A stretch of 64,000 bases of DNA from Nymphaea colorata. Lineage: Eukaryota; Streptophyta; Magnoliopsida; Nymphaeales; Nymphaeaceae. The notes under the pieces were generated by a model that saw only the letters and a program-made list of their open reading frames with translations, made no database searches and was not told where the DNA came from. This document shows, piece after piece, positions 1-11,800 of this stretch. Position 1 is the stretch's first letter. Each line of letters starts with the position of its first letter. The position numbers and the translations under genes were made by a program. The DNA is taken from positions 1,467,528 through 1,531,527 of the forward strand of contig NC_045140.1 in the NCBI RefSeq assembly GCF_008831285.2, in the 5' to 3' direction.

Positions 1-460
1 CTTTAAAGGAGAATGATGCGTGTACGATTCACAAGCTTATTTAAATGGCTTCCAGTCATTTCAGCTCATCTTATCTGAACATAAATGTGACGCCAAATCT
101 GATTTTTCTACCAAATACAGTAATTTCTGCAATAAGTGTTGGAAAAACTGTAACAATCCTGATCCATTTACTTAAATCTGATGCGGAGAGCGAGCTAATG
201 AGTGTATTGTTACAAAAACCCTCTGATTCCTTGTCTGTTGGTAAAGGATCCGTACTGATCTTTAGCAACGTCTTCAGCATTGGTATGTGAACCTCCATTG
301 AAACTGGAAGACAAAATCATAGTTGTCACTAGTTCCATGCCAACAGCCGCTCCATTCTTATGGAAAAGTAGTCAGCTTAGAGTCTTCGGACTCAAAGATG
401 GAAGGCTTCAACCCCTGGGCGTTTTTGGCATTAGGATCGCAAATACATCAAAGCCTGTCT

Positions 461-870
461 TGGGCCGAACACAAGCCAACTCTTGCTTGGCTCGAGTTTG
501 AGTTGAGCTTTAAAATGTCAATGGAGCTCAGCTGGATAAACTGAGTTGGAGCTCGAGCTCAGCTTGTTTAAGCTCATGTATTGAGAAATCAAAGGCTGAC
601 TAAGGCTTAACACAAGTCAAGTCTTACTTGGCTCAAGTTTGAGTTGAGCTTTAAAATGTCAGTGGAGCTCAACTGGATAAATCAAGTTGGAGCTCAAGCT
701 TGGCTTGTTTAAACTCGTCTAGTGAGAAATCCAAGCCTGACTAGGGTCGAACACAAGCCAAGTCTTGCTTGGCTCGAGTTTGAGTTGAGCTTTAAACTGT
801 CACTATGTCAGTGGAACTCAACAGGATAAACCGAGCTCAGCTTCTTTAAGCTCGTCTATCAATTTCTCAT
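461..870. repeat. Three-copy tandem repeat, about 142-bp period
   Basis: Three diverged units start near 461, 603 and 745. Each opens with a variant of gaacacaagccaa, then cttggctcgagtttgagttg, a gagctcaactggataaa block and an agctcgagctcagcttgttt block. GAGCTC/CTCGAG-rich text like this is common in plant non-coding repeats. The third unit carries a small insertion and loses its end. No coding role is apparent. Confidence 0.8.
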
Positions 871-1299
871 TTCACTTGATTTCTTTGATTCAATTGATCT
901 ATCAAGTCAAGTTTGTCTTGTTTAAACTCGTTTACCAATTTCCCCATTTGATCTGCTACCTGTCTTTGTGCTTGAGCACTGCATTTTATTCCTACCATAT
1001 CAGAGGCAATAGCGTTGCTAGTAATTTCAATATTCAAAAGTTACAGTTGTGGCCTGGTCCGCATCGCATCCAGCTCAAACGAATGACGCTGAAACCTTTC
1101 TAATGGATTGGTTCTATTTGCAACATTATTCATATGGTAAAAGGGATTTTGAAACCCAATTTGCCCGTAAAACAAAAAAAAAGTTTGTTGGTCTAATAAT
1201 CGGCGTGTATGTTTCTCAATTAGCTTAAAAGAAGCAAGCGATAAAAAAGGCTTTGACACTTTTACTGACATCCGCCGAAAATGGGAAAAGAAAAAAAAT

Positions 1300-1371
1300 T
1301 CCGTTGCCGGGACTCGAACCCGGGTCTCTCGGGTGAGAGCCGAGTATCCTAACCAACTAGACTACAACGGA
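1300..1371 (-). tRNA. tRNA-Glu (anticodon CTC)
   Basis: Read on the minus strand, 72 nt fold as a complete cloverleaf. The acceptor stem is TCCGTTG paired with CAACGGA. The D-arm contains TAGTCTAGTTGGTTAGGATA (box A). The anticodon arm is CTCGGCTCTCACCCGAG with anticodon CTC. The T-arm contains GGTTCGAGTCC (box B). There is no intron and no encoded CCA, as expected for a nuclear gene. A run of eight T on the minus strand (1291-1298 as A) directly after the 3' end is a good RNA polymerase III terminator. It looks functional. Confidence 0.96.
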
Positions 1372-2372
1372 TTGGTGACTTTCTATCTTACCCAACTTTA
1401 AAATTGTTTCTATGACTACGTCAAAGCTGTTGAAATTGCAGGGCGTCCATATGTTCTTTAGCTTGAAAGCAATCATTAACTTTAATGCAGGGCATGTTGA
1501 TTTTTCGTGTGCACTTCCACCTGAATCACTAACACTCTTGCACATTATTTCTGGAATCTAGACCAGCCCCTGACCTCCTTACTTTGTAAGGAAGTTTAGA
1601 ATGAAATAGAAGGACTTGGGGTATTATGCAACTTACTTTTGCTTCACATCCTTCCTTGGTTGGTAATTTAGTTTGCAACGCTTGGGTTCGTCTAGCAATA
1701 AGAACGACATGTTAATCCCAATCAATAACTGCCATCAAACGTCTCTTCAATCACACATTTTGGTAGTGATGTTTTCATGAGGGATGCCAAATTATAATTT
1801 CAAATTTTTGACAGAAGTTTAAATATTATTTTTAAAATTTTTTTACATAGAATAAATATTTTTTTCTAAAATCTGTATGTAAATTTTTTAAAAAAAATTT
1901 GAAAGATCAAGGCCCCAGCCAACCCCTTCTTGGCTTTACCCCTGATCATAAAGTACATATTTTGACTTAGCGTTACATATGTCATAGTTTGACATGCAAA
2001 GAATAACACCCACACAAATCAAATGTAAGGCAACAACCATAGTTAAAGAAGTGCAATGATGAAAATAAACTCTGCAAACAAATAAGAAATTTTCAAATTA
2101 AAAGCTTATGGTTGAGACGGCTAACTGAAGTTAAAGGACCGGCAGCCTGATATCTAATCGTAGTCATGGGGGCGCTTTGAAAACTTTCAAATATCCCGAA
2201 TCGGATCGACCTGCTTGAGACCGATACGAAGGGCTGATGGCGTCACGTACCAAAACCGGCCGCTAAATCCGCAGGCGGGAATTATGGTCCCTCTTTTTTT
2301 CAACTGCAAGCTCTTGCAGTGATTGCATCAGCAGTACCCTTCCCAAGTCGCCTGCCGCTCCTTGATCACCCA
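1372..2372. other. Intergenic region, no gene seen
   Basis: AT-rich sequence between the tRNA gene and the urease promoter region. No open frame with recognisable protein similarity is visible on either strand. Confidence 0.6.
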
Positions 2373-2396
2373 TCTCTCTCTCTCTCTCTCTCTCTC
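2373..2396 (+). promoter_or_regulatory. CT microsatellite in the urease promoter or leader
   Basis: A (TC)12 tract lies 440 bp before the urease start codon. Pyrimidine-rich tracts near transcription starts are common in plant genes, and a similar tract precedes the monooxygenase gene here (45150-45168). The transcription start itself cannot be read from sequence. Confidence 0.4.
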
Positions 2397-2503
2397 CAAG
2401 TTCCAGACCCATTTTCTTTCTCGTCCAGGATTACTAGGAAATCTTCTGAAGCGATGCTGTAGAGGTCGTGAAGAGCTTACAAGTCGTATTTTCAGATAAA
2501 AAG

Positions 2504-2805
2504 GTAAATTCTGTTGATTTGGGAATCTTTTCGCGCTCTTTCTGGGCAACTTGGTAGCAAGAAATCTACTCTTTTAATGTTGAAGGTGACAGTAGAATCA
2601 CCTAGAATCATCCCGACGCTTTTATTCTCTGAAGAAACTTAGCGGTACTTGGCGCTGATTGCGAGTTCGTCCAATGATTTCGTGGACGTTTCTTATTGTT
2701 TTTGTTCTTCGTAGACCCGATTTACGTACGGCATTTCATGTGAAGTTTGGGAAATTTGCTCGGTGTTCCTCATTCTAACGGTTGTCTTCTATGGATTGAT
2801 TATAG
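2504..2805 (+). other. Possible 5' UTR intron of the urease gene
   Basis: AAG|GTAAAT at 2501-2509 is a good donor. TTGATTATAG at 2796-2805 is an acceptable acceptor, 29 bp before the start codon. Splicing would leave a short leader of AACGGAAGTTTGACCGATTG type before the ATG. This is inference from splice signals only; no transcript evidence is available. Confidence 0.35.
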
Positions 2806-2834
2806 ATTTCAACGGAAGTTTGACCGATTGAAAA

Positions 2835-5800
2835 ATGAAGTTAGCGCCAAGGGAGGTAGATAAGCTGGTCCTCCACAGCGCGGGGTTCCTCGCGCAGAAG
2901 CGGTTGGCTCGGGGGCTTCGGCTTAATCACCCTGAAGCAGTGGCGTTAATCGCCAGTCAGGTATTACGGGTTGTTTCTTGAGTTGAATTCAAACTCTCGT
3001 TCAGCTCTGTCTCAGCGTCATGCAATCGCCTTTTCTTTTATTGATGGAGATATTTTGGCACAGGGAAGAGATTTTAGGCCGGATAGTTGAAAGCGTCTAT
3101 TTTCCTCCCTTTTCCCGACGTCTGAAATTTTGTAACCTGAACGTCGCATTTGCAGTTTTTTCACTTAAAATCGTTAGATATATTCCGGTAAACACGACTT
3201 GCTAGTTCTGCTCCTTATGCATTCTGTTAAATATGTGCACCAAGTGGAGCTTGCAGAGTTTAGTTTGTCAAAGTTCTTGATACAGTTATCGTTGATACGT
3301 TATTAAAAATAATAATACGACTGTTATTGTTGTTACTGTTAGTAATTTAAATCTTTATATGTGAGACATGAATGGGTGAAGAGAATCTTAAATATTCTTA
3401 TGAGAAGGGGTGGATGTTGCAGTTGTAAACCAGACCCAAACTTGATGGAAGTAACACTTCAAGAGATACACTCTTGAAGATATCAACCACTCTAAGAAGC
3501 CACACAAAGAGAGACCTCAATGTAGAGGTGAAAAGAACTTGTATTGAACCTCAAAAGATATACAATAACAGGCCTAAAAGCCTTAACAAAACGAGGGTCA
3601 ACAGTATCTTATTTATAGTACAAGGAAAGGAAATGAGGAAGAGGGAGATGGCTGTTGAGCCAGCTCCAACGGGTAGAAATCTAGCCGTTGGAAGTTGGTT
3701 CAACAGCCAGTTCTCCCTTTTACAACAATTAAAAAAAGGTGAAAAATGAAAAGAAACATAAAAGTACATAAAAAGGAAAAGAAGAATAATAAAGAACATA
3801 TACACCTATGCATACATATATATTTATAATTTTATATATAGACATCATAAATCATCTTAGATGTATGACAGTACATATGAAATATACATATGTATACTTA
3901 CATGATGTCTAAACCTTAAATTCAGGCATATCCTTGAAACCGTAATATCAAGGACTGAACCTCCTTGGGGTTTTTGCTCTGTTCATGTTTCTCAAATAAT
4001 GAAATTGTCCCTTAATGTTTTCCACTTTAATTGTTTGATTGTCAAGAAGCATGATGTCAAACGAGAAGTGTTGAAACTTGAGAGTTCATTTAAGTTCCAG
4101 GCTCATAAAGAATTAAGCAAGTTTTAAATTCACAAGTCAAATGGCCCTTAAGGGGGAAGAAGTAGCTAATTTAGCACAAATCTTGTCTGTGAAAGATGTC
4201 CTTGGTCAGATTCACTTCTTCTCGGAAGGTCTCAAGCTGAGAAATTACCATGGCAGCAAAGAACACTTAGATATATGAACACACAATGTCTGGTCAGTGG
4301 AATCCTTAGTGGACAAATGAGAATTGTTCATCTGGCTGGTGAAAAGGCTACTAGTTTGGATGGCATCAGGGAATACTTTTTCTTGAGTTCTGTAATTTTT
4401 TCACACGAAACTATATAACTTTTCAGAAGTATCACCTGAAACATTGTCATAAGATGGTGACTGATATTTGTCCTGCTTCTTTGAACGGACGTGGACATTG
4501 TTTCACCAAGTGTAAGATTCTTAATAAATTTGTTAACCAAAGGTTATCCTTAATATCACATTTACTTATTGTGTAGGTTCTGGAATTCATTAGAGAGGGA
4601 AAAACAGTTGCTGAGCTAATGGATATTGGAAGGCAACTACTGGGAAGGTAAAATCGAGGAATAATAGCAGATCTTGGTATAGATTTGTTTATGTTTCAAT
4701 TTTTTAACAATAAAATAATAACACTGTGAAGGGCTTCTTTTACTTTATAATCAGTAGTGGAGCTAGAATGCGGGGGCCTTTTTTTTTTTACAGTTATCCT
4801 GGTGTCTTAATTGGTTTTTTTTTGGGTCAGAATGATCCTTGCTAGTTGTTTGCAAGATCTTAATGAGGATGCCTTGGTGGATGTTTTATATGGTAACTTG
4901 CATTTTTGTTTTCATGTGTACTTGAGGTGTGAGATACCGATTTTTCTCATGGTTACACTATCATCTAGCCATCTAATAAATTCGTCCTTATCTGGTTATC
5001 ATTTATGGTCTGGGTGAAATATCATCCTGTTAAACTGTCTGATCCGCTAATACCTATCCGACACTAACTAAGGGTTGCTGTTTTCACAATTTTCTTGGAG
5101 TTCATAATTTGCATTTCTTGAAAAAAATTGAGTATGTAACTTGTTTGCGTCTTTGGCAAACTCCACCCTTGTAAATAACTGAGTTGCACGTCGTGCATTC
5201 CATGCTAGAAAATTCAACTTTTTTCATCTCTTGGTCATTATAAAATAGAATAAAAGAATTCATGTATTATGGCTGTTCATGAATAATAAAATATTCTATA
5301 AACTATAAGGAATAATCATGGTGTAGAAAAGGAATGTAAGTATTAGATAAATGGCAAAGCGGACCTTATGTTACTCAAATGTACATTACTTGCATGCAGT
5401 TGCATGAGTATCTTTGATTGCTTGAACCTTTCTTCATTTACTCTGGACAAAGTGATATATCAGCATGTTTGGTGGTCATAACTGAATCATCCATTAAGAA
5501 TGTATTTGAAATTTTACATGGTATCATGGTGAACTGAATCATTATTATCACTATGACATGTTACAACTTAAAATGTGGGATATATTGCTTGCTCTGGCTG
5601 CCTATGGCAAATAACACTTTGTACTGTTTGTTTGTTTCAATGTTTTTTTGGACTGAGAGGAAACACAGTATGGTTCAGATGACAATTTAAGATAATATGA
5701 GCCTTACAGGTGGTGAACTACGTGTCATGATGCATTTGAGAGGTATCTGTTTCTAAAATGTTCCTGAAGTCTTTACAAAAGCTGTTTACTCATTAGACTA

Positions 5801-8800
5801 CACATAGGTTTATCATGATAAACATTTGAAGGTGATCCATGTTTTTCCTTCCTCTCCTTTTCCACTCCTTTCTTTCTCTCCCATTGAAACCTTGTTTTTT
5901 AGTCATTTCTTTTTCATCCTTTAAAATGAGTTATCCAAACACAAACATACCTTTCCTTTCCCCCTGGTTACCTCCATCCAAACGGGGTGCAAAAGATCTG
6001 ACTGAATCCTTGCGAACATAGCAGAATGTCATCAACAAATGCAAGAATAGAAGGTACCACCACTTATCGACACATCTTGAGAATACTGATGCGACTCTGC
6101 TCCTAGCTGACTGTTATAGAAATAAGTTCGACAATGGAAATGAAGAGAAGAGGAGGCATGGTGTCTCCTTGCGTGAGACCCTTAGATGGAGGAAATAAAT
6201 GGCCCTCCTCATAGTTGGAAAACTCAGCGAGTTAGCTAGTGAATTGCCTGCCTCAATTCAGATCCCCAAGGGACTGTGCTATGAGTCAAATATTCACCCA
6301 AAATGCAAGCAAATCCTAGAGGGTTTGATTTTGGATTGGCTAAAGTGGTTAAATTGGTTCGGAATCACCCAATGCTAAACTGTTTCATTCGGCATTATTC
6401 TAAATATTACCAATGTCGGTAAGAAATAATCAGATAAACTGTAGTTGTTAATTAGAAATAAATTAATCTAATACGTTTATTAGTCATTGTTATTTTGCTG
6501 TCGTGTTCATCAACTATAGTTATTTGATTGCATTATTGATACTTGTTATTTTATAGATATGTCCAACTTTTTTCTTCATTTCTGAAGAGAAAGTATGCTA
6601 TAAAAATTTATGACCTGAGCCAGATGAGTTGCTGAGTCAACTTGCTCACTGTGACCTAGTAATATGCTGATCTGTCTGATTCATGGCTTTGCCAAGTACA
6701 CCCTCCTTGCTATTTGTATAAACCCAATTTTAATGAAACCCTATGGGTGCAAAGCTCAAAGCAAAGAGTAATAATAACAAAAGAAAATCAACAATGAAAG
6801 CTTTTAGGGAAGGACTGCATAGAAAGATGGTCAGCATTGGGACCAATATGGAAGCAAAAAGTATGTAGAGAAATGAGGATAAAGATGGTGCAGTTCTAGA
6901 GGTGACAGCCTAATGATGGCTACAGTCAGAAGACTCAGAACATAGTAAATTGGAAGAAAATCCATTAAACAAAATTTAATAATTATATTTATTCTTGCAT
7001 AGCCTTAAAAAGGTCTTTAAGGGGAATAGTGCAATATCATCACAGTATTTATCTTCAGGTGATATCTTGAAAATACCAATATTTTCCCAATGCAAAACAA
7101 TTCCCTTTTTTTTGACAATAAATTGGCGATAATTTTCAGAACATTGATGATGTTTGTTGTGATGATTTGAATTTTGCAGATTCTCTGCATTTTCTTATAA
7201 GAATGGTTTTTGTTTCGTTGTTTGGTTCTTTGGATATTCTTCTTAACAGCAACTGATCCCTAGGATTATAACTGTTAATATTTCACATTCTTACCAGGCG
7301 GCAAGTTCTTCCTGCTGTCACCTATCTCCTTGATACCATTCAGGTAACTTCTGTTGCGATGTTAAAAGGTTATGTTGACATCAAGAATTAGTTCTGCAAA
7401 ATTCAAATTCAAATTTTAAGTTCCAGCTTTATCTGTAAATTTATATGCACAGATCCATGTATGTGCGTAATATATATTAATTTTCTTGATATTAAAAAGC
7501 ATTGGTTTTCCTCCATTGCTCACATTCTTCGATGTTGTCATGGTAACCATATTTTGGTTTTCTTAATGAAGCTTAGCTCTTTTGACAATGATCCACAGTA
7601 GGCAAGAGAATCACCTTTGACTGACTGTGCTACTGATATATCTTTCCCAGTTATTATGGTGTGTACCCTTGGAGGAGTACACACCACAAGAAGGAAGTTT
7701 AAGCTTGATGTCAATAGCTAAAATATCTTCCAGTTTATATGATTATTAATCATGTTGGCGCTGAGCTCTTGGACATTACTGTGTTTGCACTTTGCTTTGT
7801 GCTGTGCATAGACTTGAGCAGCCATTGTTATTCTCATGTTTAGCTTTGTATATAATATTTATTTTCTTGATATTAAAAAAACTTAGTTCCCCTCCTTTAC
7901 CCATGTGCTTTGATGTTTTCATAGCCCATTATTTCTTGCTTAGGTTGAAGGAACTTTTCCAGATGGAACAAAGTTGGTCACCATTCACAATCCTATTGCT
8001 AGTGATAATGGGAATATTGAACGGGCTTTGCATGGTTCTTTTCTTCCAGGTGAATTAAGCTACTTAGTGCTTAATTTTGGCTATTTTGTGGTCTTGAACT
8101 GCAAATTGAAGCAATGTTTTTATTTTAAAAATTCGAGAGGGGGACAGTGTGATCATAATAAGTAATCAAATCCTGTAATGTAACATGGCTATTTCAAAAT
8201 CCATACTCTGTTTCTCTTGGTAGCTTTTGAAGTTTGAAAGGGCAAGTCGCTTTTCTTTGTTTGATTCTGAAGTTTCATTTTTAATATGTTGTCATATGGC
8301 AATGGTCTTCTCTGCAGCTCTGTACATACATATGCACATAAATTTTAAACAAACAACTGAATACATTGATTTCAATGATATATCAGGCAAGCACTTTTAA
8401 GAACAATTAGATAGCTCTCAGAGGTTTTATGTAGTTTTTGGTTGATGGTTGTGCTCATCTTTGAGTTTCTGTAGTTCATAACTCATTCATACTTTGAGTC
8501 GCCATCCTTCCCACTCACACATGTATGGGGTAACTTTGCATTTGCATATATTCTTGGAGAAGGCACATTTCTGTCCATTTTTTGTATTGAAGTTAAGTCA
8601 AATGCATGTTGACTATTCTCTCTCTCTCATGCGCGCATGTGCTCTCGTTGTGTATTTCTATTTCAAGATCTTAACTCGTTCCAGGTTGGGAAAGGAGAGC
8701 CTTCCATAGCATGAGCACGATTTAATCAGCTTATAACTTTTGTGTGTGTTCCTTCAACACACACACACATGTGTGCATGTGTGGGTTGGAGCAAAATTTT

Positions 8801-11800
8801 GAAATGGCACAGATCTCCAAGAGATCTTGACAAAAACAAAAAATCAAACACTCTAAGGCACTCAAGAGGAAACACAATATACACAAACCATCCAAGATAT
8901 CAATGAATAAAAATTTGAATTTGTATATCATAAAACAAAATATGAGAGGGGCGTAAAAGCTTATACATATAAAGAGGGAGCATACCCCCTCTATATACAG
9001 TATAAATGGGAGAGAGATTACAAAAGAGAGCCTGTTCACAGGCCCTACGACTAGCCCAAATAGTTTGCTTTCATTTAACAAAACAATCAAATAAAAAATA
9101 AATAAACGAAATGACATAACCAATATATATATGTGTGTGTGTGTGTGTGTGTTTGCCGCTGTGGCCTGTGTGTGGGGAAAGAGAGTGAGAGCACCATACC
9201 TGGGAGCGGCTGTCCTGAGAGGGATTGTCAGTTGGAGAATATGAGAGGGGGAGGGGATGGAGCTTGCAATAAAGAGAGAGAAGGGAGTTATAAACTGTTA
9301 ATGGAGGGAGAAATTCAATATGAGCTGTTTGATTCTTTCAATTGGATGGCCCGCATGAGTCTGAGAAGACCAGTTGCATGCCGGCAGTGGACAAATTCAC
9401 TTCGTTTAGCATACAAAATATATAAATAGAGTATAAAACATACAGACTGTACAGAAGTATGCAGAATAAAATACAAGACATATACACAAAACACATAAAA
9501 TATAGCAAATACATGACAGATACATTGAGTACTCTTTTGAACCTTGAAATGCCTCGTAGATCACTTAAAACAAGTTGCTGGGAGAGAGAGAGAGAGAGAG
9601 TCATAACAATTGTGGGCTCTTGTGGTTGTCTATAACTTTAGTAGGGAAATTAGAAGAAAAAGCAGCAAGTCTATATCTATACTATTTTTTTCATATTTAT
9701 CTATTAAATGAAAAGGGAGGTTATCAAAATCTACACTTGATATTTTGAAGGGCCTATGTGACAATCAAAACCCTGTTAGTTAACAACTAATAGTTGACTA
9801 GTTGACTGAGCTAGCAACTAGTCTCTCAAATGGGCACAGCCAATGTGGATGTTGCAGACTAGTTGTTGATTAGTGCTTGATCTGATTAGGCACTAACCTG
9901 ACCGACTACTCCTTGATTTTGTAATTATGCCAAAGAGAAGAACCTGACTTTGATACCATTTTGTGACTTTGCCAAAGAGAAGAACCTGACTTTGATACCG
10001 TGTAATTTGGAGCCCAACTTCAAAATGGTATAGGGTTCTCCGAATGATCTTGGCAAAAAACATGATCGCACACTTAGCACACTATGAAAGAAACACAATC
10101 AACAATGTGCTCCAAGCACGCAAAATATCAATAAATAACAATCTGAATTTATAGATTAAAAACAAAACATGAAAGAGCATAAAAGCACACATATGAAGTG
10201 GGGCATATCTCCTATATATACAAGAGGAATGTGGGAAATTACAAGAGTGAGAGAGAGTGCTAGCCATTGGCTGGTCCAATGACTATTGAGTTGGCTGATG
10301 GCTAGCCCAATGGGCTGTTTTGCCATAAGACTCATAACAATCAACAAAAATGAATAAAAATGAAAAAAGCTGGAAAAGTATTAAAATAAAGAAATATATA
10401 TGTGTGGGTGTCTGTTTGCAATTAGTGGTGATATTCTTTAGGTCACTGAGGCTTTTCATGGGAGCAATGGCAACAGTCATTTGTTGTTGGTCTTTTTATT
10501 TATTTATTTCTCTTCCCTTCTGATAGAAGAATACAATCTACTTTGGACATTGCTAACTTGATCTCCTATTTTTGCAGTTCCATCACTAGATGTTTTTCCT
10601 GATATTGTTGAACATTGTATACCCGGTCAGTTGGTTGTTGGAGTTGGTGATATTGCTATAAATTGTGGAAGAAAAGCTGTTGTTCTAGAAGTTCTCAATA
10701 AAGCAGACAGACCGATCCAGGTACACTTTATTTGGGTTATGATGGATTTGTTTTTCTGTTAGCACCCATTCTGGATCTATGATCTAATTGGGTCTCTTTA
10801 ATCGGAGTAGGACTTGGAACTCAGAATTGGAACTAAATTTCTAAAACTGAATCTGGATTCAGTAGGCACTACATTCAACATACATGTTCTGTTCAGTTTT
10901 ACAATCCTCTTTTTCACTGGGTTCAACAGAATGAATCCAGTTTCAGGTTGGTAATCTGATACTCCAGTCTCCAACCCATTGATATGCCTAACAAATAGAT
11001 GGTTTCAGTGATTCATGTTCATTTCTGTTGAACTGTACACCAGATATTGGTCCATAGTTTGTCGCAGTTGTGGTGAGTCAGATAGGATGTAAGAAGTCAG
11101 ATATAGATATAAATCTGTATCTTTAATCTCAGACAAACAAACTTGCACAGGGCTTTAAAAAGATATGGATATAATTCTGTATCATCACTCACGAGTTCTC
11201 AGCAATGAAGAAAACATCATTCAACCAGGTCTCCAAAAGGGCTTAAGATGCGAAGCAAAACAGTTGGACAATATATACAAAAGAAGGAGCCATTGGAATC
11301 CCCATCGGCTAGAATTCTAGCCGTTGGAGAGTCCAGAGTCCACCGGCTAGAAACACAGCAGAAAATTAATCTGCTGGACTAAAAGTCTAAAATACATAAA
11401 TTACAAACAATAGAAAAAAAGAAATACAAAAACTAAGAAGAATGAAAAACACACTTGTCACATTAACATAAAAACTGATAAATTTGGTATTAATTCGGGG
11501 AAATGAGTGGGTTTCTTTCTCTCCTTCTGTCTTTCTTGCTGATCTAAGACTGTTGGCTTTGTCAAGATCTGATATTCAGATTTCTTTTGTATACGAGAGT
11601 GATGTCACAGACTTCTACCAAAAGGTATACCCAAAGAAAGCAAAAAAAATTCTCTCAGTCTGAAAACTTTCCCGCTTTGCTTCTCTCATATTATTTATGT
11701 TCTAGAAGCCCTTTCTCTTTATTCTGTTCCTCCAGGATTGTTTTCGTTAAATAATTCTGGAATTCAATTCCTGCACCGTTTCTTTGATCCAAAATCCTTT

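Noticed and set aside
71..298. Minus-strand open frame, or a terminal exon reading GGSHTNAEDVAKDQYGSF then TNRQGIRGFL and stop
   Set aside because: It has a plausible acceptor and protein-like wording in one frame, but I recognise no family and no upstream exon; the 142-bp tandem repeat lies just upstream. Too weak to call.
8731..9123. 130-aa minus-strand open frame
   Set aside because: It is low-complexity and hydrophobic, and lies within an AT-rich LTR-like block. No family resemblance.
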